Source of the DNA: an uncultured Clostridia bacterium | GTDB taxonomy: Bacteria > Bacillota > Clostridia > Christensenellales > DTU072 | DNA: 64,000 nucleotides | Assembly (NCBI GenBank): GCA_946621465.1 | Contig: CAMOOO010000001.1 | Span: forward strand, 572,386-636,385 | Direction: 5' to 3' | Part shown: piece by piece, positions 8,801 through 16,500 of the stretch | Position numbering within the stretch: position 1 is the first letter of the stretch | Layout: each line of letters opens with the position of its first letter | Program-made: the position numbers and the translations under genes | The notes under the pieces: generated by a model | The model's database searches: none | What the model was told of the DNA's origin: nothing | Seen by the model: the letters and a program-made list of their open reading frames with translations, nothing else

Positions 8801-11800
8801 TAACGTTTTTGGCGATAGTATTCCTGTCCGGAAATATAAGAAGTCTCTCCCGTTTTGATTCCTTTATAAATTTCATCAGTAGAAAGGATGGTCCCTGCGG
8901 GGAGCTTATATTCGATGGTATCTTTGTCTACCGCATAACCGTCGTTATATTCTTTGACACCGGCGTACGCCATGGATTGAGTGGTGTCGTAGATTTTAAC
9001 GGTATAGGTAGTTTGGCAGGAATAGTGAGCGTAATACTCTCTGTTCTCCGAATGGGAAGAAAGGATGCGAAGGGCGTTGCCGCGGTACCCTGTCGTGAGG
9101 TAGGTATAGAAAGAGGTATCGTACCAGCCGATAAATTCGTACGTCAAAAGTACGCCGTTCTGCGTTCTGGTAATATTGGATTCGTATTCATGAACCTCTA
9201 TTTCTTCCACTCCGGTTACGGGAAGGATATTGCTTTGATACCCACCTGTCAAAAAGTCGTAGTTATAATAGAAGGTCAATTCGTATCTTTTATTGTCTAT
9301 ATCTTTACAGTACAGGTTGGTATTGTCGATGATGTTGATCTTCTCGTTAAAGAAGTCCACCCTCCCCGTCTGCGTCATTTCCGCATTTTTGTACCAATCA
9401 ATGGACCAGTCGGCAGTACCCGTGGTGCTGTAAAAACTTGCCATATCCTTTACGTCTTTATTGGTATCTTTGTACAGATAGAAATCACGGATATTTTCTT
9501 TTGAAACAAGATAGAGCCTGATTGCCCTCTTGATTTCCGTTTCCGCCTGTTCCAATCCACAATAATAGTACATGAAATCGGCGGTATCTTTGTACTGCTG
9601 ATAGAGGGAACCGTAAAGAGAATACCCTTCTACCCCCTCAAAACAATTGAGACCCAAAAGATACTCCTGGAACAAATCGGCAGAACGGTTAATTTGGCAA
9701 CGATAGAATTTGTATCCGGCGGAATCCTTGTAGTAAAGCCAAGTGCGACGGAAGTCGTCTTCGTTCCACAAGCGGTCCACGTTGCCGTCCTCATCGTCGT
9801 CAAAGGTCAGATGATCAAAGTCAATGGTGCGTTCAAACGGCGTCGAGGCAAAGCCCAAACGGCTATCGTTGAATACGCCGATATAATCCAGGTAGAAATT
9901 ATAGAGGAATTCGGAGTTGCTCATGGTGTAGAAACCGTCACCTACCTCCGCCGTCTTTTGGGTGTACTCGCTGAACAGCGAGCGGAAATCCTTGCTGTTG
10001 TCACCCGATCTATTCCATACTCTTTTACCGAAATAGCTCTCTACGTACGATTGCAGTGCCGTCGTATTATAGGAACCGGCTTCTCTACCCAAACAAATTT
10101 GACACATCAATTCATAATCTGCGGCGTTAATGGAAAGCCAGAGATGGAATTGGGCGAAGTCGTACTGCATTTCCTCGGTAAAGCCAGCGTTATTAGCCGC
10201 AATAGTCAAAATAGTCTGATAGCGTTGTTGCAAAAGGAACAGTTCGTACAGACGGACTTTTTCGTAGATAAAAAGTTTATCCTGTATAATGACGTCGGGT
10301 GAGGGATCGCTGTCCGTTAAGGGTTGGGGTGCGAATTCATACGAACCGGGGTTGTAGTACGTAAAGGGATCGTACATACTGAATTCATTATAGAACGGTA
10401 TAGTCATCTTGACCATGACCCCTCTCACGCTCTCGTAGGTACGTCTGAGGTTGACCGTTCTGTCCTTTTTGAGGTATTTGGCATACAAACTGAGATCGCT
10501 TTTGATCTCCGTCGGGATACCATTGCGGATGGTGGCGATATATTCGTCCTGGGCATCGCGTAAAATCCAGTAGTTCTCGCCCTCGCCGTCCTCTCTTTCC
10601 ACTTCGATAAAAGCTTCTTCAATGTCGGACCAAATCTGACCTTTTACGTTGTACCAAACCAATTTATCGTCGGAATCACGCACAACAAAGCACCACTGCG
10701 ACGAGTAGCCGTCGCTGATCGTTGCCGGCGTGTTGAGTTTTGGTTGTTGCGTATAGGTGGTATAGTTAAAGGTGGCGTTCCAGTCAACGGTAAACTTCCG
10801 CTCGGTTTCCGGATCTTCGTAGATCGGTTCCAAAATAATATTCCCCGACTGCAACGCCTCCACCTGCTGTTCGACAACACCGTTTTGAATGGTAATCGAA
10901 TAGGTTTTTATGACGTGGTAAGGCTGGATCAAAGTGTACTCTTCTTTTAAAGTTATGCTTCCGTGGGAGTTCTCGGGTATTTCTTCAAAACCGTACTCTT
11001 CCAAAATGCCTTTGTTGCAATTCGTACAAACAAGGTTGGTTTTGGAGTCGATCGTCTCGGTAAAACCGCATTCCGGGCAGATGTATTGTTTGGAATGGTT
11101 GTAGTACACAACCCAACGGGAATTATACCCTTCTTTGGTCGGCATGACGTAAGAGGAATAATTAAAGACGGTGCCGTAGTCCAACGTTTTGTCCAATTTG
11201 GCTTCTTCATTTTTGGTATTGAAATAATAAATGGATACGGTGCATTGCTTGGTCTTAAAACTGGCGCGGACGAGTAGGTCAATAGTTACTTTGTCCGGAT
11301 TGCCGTTCGTGACGTTCCAGTTGACGAATTGTTTACCCTCGATAACAAGCTCGTGTCCGTCGATATCTCTGAGGGGCAAGTCGTAATCGTCGACCGTTAT
11401 TTTTTCTCCGTAATGGATACTTTCTTCGTCCAGGACAATATTGGTTCGGGAAACGATCAAGCCGAGATAATGGTTGCTTCTGTCTTTTTTGAATCCGGCA
11501 ATGACGTCACCCGTTTTAAGATAGTCCACGGTGTCGGCTGTCGTCCAAAGACTGCTGTTTATCGGTAAAATGATATTTCTACTCTGACGAGTGACCGTTT
11601 GTCCGTAAACGATACCCGATTCGTCGGTCAGATAATTTACGAAGATGTCGCCTTCTTGCAGACGCTCCTCTTCCGAACGGAGATTCCAGTCGGGAGAAAG
11701 GGGCAAAATGATGCCGGCATCGCAAACGAAAGTGACGTCGCAAAGACGCTTATCCAGCCACTTTGCGTAGAAAATGGTGTCCTTTGTCAGCGTGTACGGC

Positions 11801-12342
11801 TCCGTTGCGCGGTTGCCTTTATAAGAAGTATCCGAATTGATATTGCTGAAACCGACGTCTACGTACCAGCCGTCGAAGGTGTAGCCCTCTCGTTCCGGCA
11901 AGGGGAAAGCGGTGACGACTTTGGTTTTAAGCGGAGCGTATTCGGTGCCTCCCAAAGAATAGAAGGTCGCCGTATACTCGACGCCGCCCTCTTTTTCCAC
12001 GACGGAAATTTGTAAAGGGGTGGTTATGCCCAAATAGGAAATAGTAACGGTATGTACGCCCGGTTGGAAAAACTTTTCTCTGTCCTCTTCCGACAGCATG
12101 ATGTCGGTGAGCGTGACGTTTTCCGTGGTTTTATCGTTATAAAGGACGGTAAACCTGATTTCAGACAGGTCGACGTCCTCTCCGATAACGTAATCACCGA
12201 TATGCTTTTCTATAACGGTGAGGGATTTCGGTTTCTTTTCGGTGGATGCTTTTTCCTTCGTCATTTCGCCACAGGAAAACAACGTGGTCAAACACGTTAC
12301 TATCAGGACGAATAAAACAAACAAAAAAAACTTCTTCTTCAT
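5884..12342 (-). CDS. Giant InlB / Tyr-rich-repeat / LRR lipoprotein (2152 aa)
   Basis: The start is ATG at 12342 with AAAGG 6 nt upstream; an in-frame TTG at 12348 is less likely. The signal peptide ends in a lipobox with Cys24 (TTLFSC). In order it shows a bacterial Ig-like domain, an InlB repeat (about 121-198, GYTFDGWY ... FYAKW), further InlB-like units, and a zinc-ribbon-like Cys set (C422-x2-C425-x13-C439-x2-C442). Next come long Tyr-rich helical stretches, several copies of a short Y-x-x-A-T ... Y-Y motif (about 1349-1778), and C-terminal BspA-type leucine-rich repeats such as IEEIGAYAFSLSGL. It should be anchored on the outer face of the membrane. Adhesion is an inference from the repeat classes. 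It is the last gene of the long minus-strand cluster. Confidence 0.9.
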   Translation of the reverse strand: MKKKFFLFVLFVLIVTCLTTLFSCGEMTKEKASTEKKPKSLTVIEKHIGDYVIGEDVDLSEIRFTVLYNDKTTENVTLTDIMLSEEDREKFFQPGVHTVTISYLGITTPLQISVVEKEGGVEYTATFYSLGGTEYAPLKTKVVTAFPLPEREGYTFDGWYVDVGFSNINSDTSYKGNRATEPYTLTKDTIFYAKWLDKRLCDVTFVCDAGIILPLSPDWNLRSEEERLQEGDIFVNYLTDESGIVYGQTVTRQSRNIILPINSSLWTTADTVDYLKTGDVIAGFKKDRSNHYLGLIVSRTNIVLDEESIHYGEKITVDDYDLPLRDIDGHELVIEGKQFVNWNVTNGNPDKVTIDLLVRASFKTKQCTVSIYYFNTKNEEAKLDKTLDYGTVFNYSSYVMPTKEGYNSRWVVYYNHSKQYICPECGFTETIDSKTNLVCTNCNKGILEEYGFEEIPENSHGSITLKEEYTLIQPYHVIKTYSITIQNGVVEQQVEALQSGNIILEPIYEDPETERKFTVDWNATFNYTTYTQQPKLNTPATISDGYSSQWCFVVRDSDDKLVWYNVKGQIWSDIEEAFIEVEREDGEGENYWILRDAQDEYIATIRNGIPTEIKSDLSLYAKYLKKDRTVNLRRTYESVRGVMVKMTIPFYNEFSMYDPFTYYNPGSYEFAPQPLTDSDPSPDVIIQDKLFIYEKVRLYELFLLQQRYQTILTIAANNAGFTEEMQYDFAQFHLWLSINAADYELMCQICLGREAGSYNTTALQSYVESYFGKRVWNRSGDNSKDFRSLFSEYTQKTAEVGDGFYTMSNSEFLYNFYLDYIGVFNDSRLGFASTPFERTIDFDHLTFDDDEDGNVDRLWNEDDFRRTWLYYKDSAGYKFYRCQINRSADLFQEYLLGLNCFEGVEGYSLYGSLYQQYKDTADFMYYYCGLEQAETEIKRAIRLYLVSKENIRDFYLYKDTNKDVKDMASFYSTTGTADWSIDWYKNAEMTQTGRVDFFNEKINIIDNTNLYCKDIDNKRYELTFYYNYDFLTGGYQSNILPVTGVEEIEVHEYESNITRTQNGVLLTYEFIGWYDTSFYTYLTTGYRGNALRILSSHSENREYYAHYSCQTTYTVKIYDTTQSMAYAGVKEYNDGYAVDKDTIEYKLPAGTILSTDEIYKGIKTGETSYISGQEYYRQKRYIDYFDEYYDLSNASSPYYYLLSLLGNYEANLSEYGASEAEAISKAAAISAIEEILGYYSDKIALYKAVLSSVQKGEYYDFEMATYEYYLGKYTLVSTHSGDEKIADWNAFIDCYIDFLADISAKKYVDVSSFTIDIQDYLVGMAKFKLAKNSAQFLYDSDQWDLFHSNFYTYENGVYVRVSTNAFDSSANYYTYLYSTDYEYENCLISLLSNYLAFLNGYETYKNNRNNYATHPMHLYVDSMADVNAANDYDYEGAGELKYRFIDWYVDEFYSAAFLNRKDDEYYEATQDAYLDQADWEDVYDNYWVFNSLTNAFEQATSVYSDAITYYLYDAGAYYATDVAHLYYTHWDSIFSLLYVYQQDTRSYVALDEHSVYDPEAVYYWRYKDVTSVLVAQLKGWSTNYKKYYIKVGERAYEQATDVYEPTATYYASSGLYMSFIVDKDITLYARWMDISRGTEGLVYELVTDMDSGEQYYVVIDFVNKKQSMDAGYYNCSEQYYFVTTNDNGMIPEIVAQEGDKIELLIPPTITSYQEATAEATAAWVAGEWATRYSNYLVYNTITYMYEAATKEFSATTVYYNKNVQKVYPVIGIKKLALDRYKTYITEVNLPLNLYFIEEGAFNLCPIVSVSRAKARTTETELNYVVVDERDKIGIAIYQKDAYTGNIRGNGTDPYVYTFPAANTILTYAVANTNYISYTVLAGTVRVGDYAFRGSNLTEISFGNTPVIEEIGAYAFSLSGLTAFVVYSSIKSIDEYAFYHATDLARVSVQADSVLRSIGKSAFDDTAWFKTQKGLVKLNWRSDSQSVGAIVGYNVPTGGGYVYYDTNNGSYVTYNEQGQQTEGGMYYAISSDDESGDRILFRLTMEDNRILAITLSGVVIETKIVFIADNAFDVQLGFKSFILNAVKLEYIGDEAFSNCPLLETITFNNAVAGIDIGHRVFSGKGSNSLTIVDTADIVMTGDNWSEYDNVIRD

Positions 12343-12386
12343 ATGCAACCTTTATATGTTATTCTATAACATATAGTATGGAATTG

Positions 12387-14117
12387 TCAAGAGCCGGAAT
12401 TAAGGCTCCTTTCATAATACCCCAGGTCCCACGCCGCGTAGAGTGTTATATCCTCCGTAATGGCGTACGGAAAGGCTATTTTATCGCCCGTTCCTTCCGG
12501 ATTATCGTACCAGCCGAGGAAAATATAATAGGTATTTTCACTCTCCGACGCTCTCTTCGTCGTCGGCTCTTCGATTATAAACGCGCCGCGTACTTTTGGG
12601 ACTTCTTCGCCGCCGTTTGCGTCGAAAACAACTTCGTACAGAGTAACGGAATCACCGGTCTCCTGAATATTATCGGCGCAAAAGTCCCATACCGCCTTGT
12701 ATAACTTACCGGTGTACATAGGAACGATCACCTTTAAAGATTGGGACGCGGAAGAAAACAGCGAAGAACCGGTTTCGGGCGGAACGCGAGTGGTTACCGT
12801 CACCGAAGAAAGGGATCGACATCTCGAAAAGGCCGATTCCTCGATGTATTCCAGTTTGCTATCTTCCTCAAACGTGACGGTCTCTAAATTGATACAATTG
12901 GAAAAAGCGTATCTGCCTATTTTCGTCACGTCTTTTGAAATGATGACCGATGAAAGGCGGCAGCCGGAAAAGGCGGAGTCGGCAATCTCAATGACACCTG
13001 CGGGAACGGAGTAGGACGAAGTCATTCCTTGCGGAACCGAATAAAGAACGGACTCGTCAGTGAACAAAACGCCGTCCCGAGAAACAAAGTAGGCGTTCCC
13101 CTCTTCGACCTCGTATTCCGTAAGTTTAGGCAAATCGTCTTGTCTTGGGAAGGAAATAAGCTCCTTATTTATATTTAACGTCAGAATTCCACTGCCGGAA
13201 AAAGCGTCTTCGGCTATTTCTAACGTCCCGGGGGCAATGGCAAAATATAACACAGGATTGCTTTTGGGGAAATACAAAAGTTTGGTTCCGTCGGAGGAAT
13301 ATACCACTCCTTCGGCCGAAGAAATATAGGGGTTACTTTCTGCGACGTTGACTCTTTCCAAACTTTCCATTTTCTTAAAGTCGGAACGATCGACGTTCAA
13401 AACTTCATTGACGTTTATCGTTTTTAAGAAACTACTTTGGCCAAAGGCGTACTTGCCTATCTCCGTCGTCGCATCGGGGAAGGTGTATTCTTCGTCCGTT
13501 TTTGCGTTGGGGTAGCAATAAAGTATTTCTTTCCCCGAAGAATATAAGATACCGCCTTCGCTTGTCCAGTGGGTATTCCCCAGCGCAACTTCAAAGGAAT
13601 TCAGCGCCGGGCAGAGAGAGAAGTTTTCTTCAATGGCAACTACGTTTTTCCCGATATGGATGGTAGTTACGTACTGAATTTTCTTTAAAAAATCATAGGG
13701 AAGCACGGTGATGGCTTTCCCTTCGTATTTATCCGGCACCCAAATAATGGGACAATAGGTACTGCACTCGGCAACGGTCAGCGTTCCGTCGTCGTTCTCG
13801 CGGAAAACAAGCTCGTCGTTTCCGGTGTTTTTATTGATCCATTTTGCGTACAGAGTGCAGGATTCCGTTGCGGTAAAAGGGAAGAAAACGCGTTTAGTGT
13901 AATTTGCATCTTCATACCAACCGTCAAGGATATGTCCTTCTTTTCCCGACGCCGGCATACTTTCTATCGTCTTATTCTTTACCGATTGCACGGCGGTACC
14001 GTCGGTTACGAAAGTAACGACGAAATCAACCGTCTGGGGTACTTGTTCTCTCGGACTGCATCCGATGAGAAGCAGTGTGAGAAGCAGTATAATCGGCATC
14101 GGAATCTTTTTTTTCAT
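12387..14117 (-). CDS. InlB/leucine-rich-repeat lipoprotein (576 aa)
   Basis: The signal peptide has a lipobox ending at Cys20 (LLLIGC). An InlB unit covers about residues 37-93 (GHILDGWYED ... TLYAKW). A long BspA-type leucine-rich-repeat region follows (about 110-480), with units such as IEIADSAFSGCRL and IGRYAFSNCINL. A second InlB-like unit closes the protein (FLGWYDNPEGTGDK ... TLYAAW). The ATG at 14117 overlaps the stop of the upstream gene as ATGA and has GGAGAG about 8 nt upstream, so translation is coupled. It is probably a surface-exposed binding protein; the target is unknown. Confidence 0.9.
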   Translation of the reverse strand: MKKKIPMPIILLLTLLLIGCSPREQVPQTVDFVVTFVTDGTAVQSVKNKTIESMPASGKEGHILDGWYEDANYTKRVFFPFTATESCTLYAKWINKNTGNDELVFRENDDGTLTVAECSTYCPIIWVPDKYEGKAITVLPYDFLKKIQYVTTIHIGKNVVAIEENFSLCPALNSFEVALGNTHWTSEGGILYSSGKEILYCYPNAKTDEEYTFPDATTEIGKYAFGQSSFLKTINVNEVLNVDRSDFKKMESLERVNVAESNPYISSAEGVVYSSDGTKLLYFPKSNPVLYFAIAPGTLEIAEDAFSGSGILTLNINKELISFPRQDDLPKLTEYEVEEGNAYFVSRDGVLFTDESVLYSVPQGMTSSYSVPAGVIEIADSAFSGCRLSSVIISKDVTKIGRYAFSNCINLETVTFEEDSKLEYIEESAFSRCRSLSSVTVTTRVPPETGSSLFSSASQSLKVIVPMYTGKLYKAVWDFCADNIQETGDSVTLYEVVFDANGGEEVPKVRGAFIIEEPTTKRASESENTYYIFLGWYDNPEGTGDKIAFPYAITEDITLYAAWDLGYYERSLNSGS

Positions 14118-15649
14118 ACGATGGGACTCTCCATGGAAAAATAGCCTAAGAAGGACTCCAGTTCTCCCGGGGGGAGATCGAAATTGAGCGAAAGATCGGA
14201 CAACGTCACGTTTTCGTCCAGCCGATGAACGTAGCTGATGATAACAACGAATAGGTAGAGGTTATAATGCTCTCCCATAAACTGTTCCATTCTCGTACGA
14301 CATTTTTTTACAACCGACTGCAGTAGCTCGCTATGATAGGGAATGTATCCGTCCGATTTTATAATGGTCTCCGATGCGTCCAGATATATTTTGTTCCATT
14401 CTCCGAAACGGTGACGGAATTTTGACGCGGTAAAAATAAGCGCCTTTTCCGGAGAGTTATAATAGACCGTTCCGTCGCATCCGCATTCCAGAAGAGTATG
14501 GATAAGGTTGTTTTTTACTTCCTTCCCGACATAAGGGGATTCCAGAATGACGTTACATAATTTTAAGAACAGTTCCGGCTCTTTTTTCTTGGAATAGCTT
14601 TGAAGTATTTTATTTACTAAAAATGGATTGCCCGCGCACGCGAAGTGTTTGATACGAACGAATTGTTTATCGTCCAGCTCCTCATCCATGTGTCTGAGGA
14701 TATCGTTGTAAAACGCCTCTTCGTTGCTTTCGGAGAGGGTCATGTACTCCGTCACGTTATCCTCGTTCGACGTTGAGGCGGTCAGGTCGATTATTACCAT
14801 CGGCGGCATAGCAAAACGATTGACGGTGAAAAATTTAGCGCGGTATTTTGCGGCATCCTCTTTTTGTTTTTCCATAACGGAAATAACGTACATATAGTAC
14901 AGCGCGACCTCGTCGATCTCGCAAAGAGATAGCACTTTTTCAAAGAACAAGCGCGCAGCGGTGATTTCCGAGGCAAGGAAGTATTCCGTCCCTAAGTCGC
15001 GTAGCAGGTCTATATCCTCGTTATCTTCTATAAAATATTTTGCTCCCTCCACTGCAATTGCTTTGGTGCTTTCGCTCGCCGTAAGAAGCATTTTAATAAA
15101 CGCCGGGTCTTCGGCAGCGAACTCACCGATGGCTGGCAGAAGGGAAATAATGTAGGTGTCTAAATGGAAATCTTTGTCCGAGTCAATGGCAACGGAAAGA
15201 GCGTCGACGACACTCGCCATGCTTTTTCTATCCGACGGCAGCGTGAAAAACAGCCGCATTGCATCCGAATAGCGTTTTTGAGCGATGAGGTTATAGACCT
15301 CATTGTAGCTTAGGATTGCGGAGGCAGTCAGAGATGGCTCCGGCTCCCCTGCAGGCGCGTCGTAGGGTGGGTCAGGCAAAAAGCGGTTATAATCCAAGTA
15401 GAAAAATCCGCCGGCATAGTCCGTTTTCGACGCCATGTACAAAGAGTAGCGAAAAAGAGGCATATTCCCTGCGGCAAGAAAAACGTCCGCATACGCCAAG
15501 AAAACTTTTTTTTTCCCCTCTCGAGTGGTACATTTGTCAAGGGCATCGTTCAGATTTTGAATTGCCAAATACCATTTATTCTTTTTCATAGCATTCCCGG
15601 CGTGCGCCAGCAATGACTCCGTTGTCATCTCGAACTCTATTTTTTCCAT
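14114..15649 (-). CDS. Unknown helical, TPR-like cytoplasmic protein (511 aa)
   Basis: I do not recognise a named family. The protein has no signal peptide or membrane segment. It is rich in helix-forming stretches that look like tetratricopeptide-type repeats, for example NKWYLAIQNLNDALDKC near residue 24 and RYSDAMRLFFTLP near residue 125. This suggests a protein-binding scaffold. It overlaps the end of hslO by 13 nt and the next lipoprotein by 4 nt, so the three are co-translated. A role in production or regulation of the downstream surface proteins is possible but purely contextual. Confidence 0.75.
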   Translation of the reverse strand: MEKIEFEMTTESLLAHAGNAMKKNKWYLAIQNLNDALDKCTTREGKKKVFLAYADVFLAAGNMPLFRYSLYMASKTDYAGGFFYLDYNRFLPDPPYDAPAGEPEPSLTASAILSYNEVYNLIAQKRYSDAMRLFFTLPSDRKSMASVVDALSVAIDSDKDFHLDTYIISLLPAIGEFAAEDPAFIKMLLTASESTKAIAVEGAKYFIEDNEDIDLLRDLGTEYFLASEITAARLFFEKVLSLCEIDEVALYYMYVISVMEKQKEDAAKYRAKFFTVNRFAMPPMVIIDLTASTSNEDNVTEYMTLSESNEEAFYNDILRHMDEELDDKQFVRIKHFACAGNPFLVNKILQSYSKKKEPELFLKLCNVILESPYVGKEVKNNLIHTLLECGCDGTVYYNSPEKALIFTASKFRHRFGEWNKIYLDASETIIKSDGYIPYHSELLQSVVKKCRTRMEQFMGEHYNLYLFVVIISYVHRLDENVTLSDLSLNFDLPPGELESFLGYFSMESPIV

Positions 15650-16500
15650 ATTTTATCTATGTCTTCCTTATTAAAAATGTACTTTTTCTCGCAGAAGTGG
15701 CAGGAAATCTCTATTGATCCCCTCTCGGCGATTATTTCATCGCAATCCTTTCGTCCGATGCTGCGAAGGGCGTTTTCTATCTTTTGTTGATTGCAACTGC
15801 ACTGCACCTTAATCGGAATTTCTTCCAATAATTCTCCGTCCAAGTGAGAAAAATAAAAGTCAAAAATTTCGCGAGGAGATTTTTCGGCAAGGATGGAACT
15901 GATAGCGGAAAAACCGCTGATGATATCCTCTATAATAAAGAGCATATCTTCCGTAATGCCGGGCATTGCCTGAACGATGACGCCGCCGGCGCCTACGCAT
16001 CCCGTTTTATCTACGAGTACGCCTAAACACACTGCGCTGTTGACCCCTTCGCTTTTGGCAAGGTACTCGGCAAAGTCCTCCGCAATCTCTCCCGTCACCA
16101 ATTCCACAGTGCCGTTGTAAGGTTCCTTTAATCCGAGATCCTTACAGACAGTCATCGTACCGCTACCTATGCCACCGCCTACGTCCAGGTGACCGTTGCC
16201 CTTCAAGGGCAACTCGGCGTGAGGGTTGGCGACGTACCCTCTCAGGGTATAGTCGCCGTTACCGGCGACGACCACCCCCCCGATACATCCATCCCCTTTT
16301 ATGGTAATGGAATAGCTATCGTTTTTCCCTTTCAGATTGGCGCCGAGATACACTCCTGCCGCCATGGTCCTGCCCAGAGCCGCCGCAGAGAGCGGACTCA
16401 GATCGTGGATCTTTATCTCTTCATTTACGGCATCCTTTATAGAAATGATCGCAACGCGTGCAAAACCGTTAAAAAGAGTGCCTTTTACTATACTGTCCAT
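15637..16500 (-). CDS. hslO: Redox-regulated chaperone Hsp33 (HslO)
   Basis: This 287-aa protein has the Hsp33 fold signatures (DLSPLSAAALGR, then LKGKNDSYSITIKGDGCIGG). The C-terminal zinc-binding redox switch is intact: C234-x-C236 (QCSCNQ) and C267-x2-C270 (CHFCEKKY). Hsp33 becomes an active holdase when these cysteines are oxidised and zinc is released, which would protect an anaerobe during oxygen exposure. It starts at 16500, sharing one base with the valS stop, and overlaps the next gene by 13 nt. Confidence 0.95.
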   Translation of the reverse strand: MDSIVKGTLFNGFARVAIISIKDAVNEEIKIHDLSPLSAAALGRTMAAGVYLGANLKGKNDSYSITIKGDGCIGGVVVAGNGDYTLRGYVANPHAELPLKGNGHLDVGGGIGSGTMTVCKDLGLKEPYNGTVELVTGEIAEDFAEYLAKSEGVNSAVCLGVLVDKTGCVGAGGVIVQAMPGITEDMLFIIEDIISGFSAISSILAEKSPREIFDFYFSHLDGELLEEIPIKVQCSCNQQKIENALRSIGRKDCDEIIAERGSIEISCHFCEKKYIFNKEDIDKIWKK

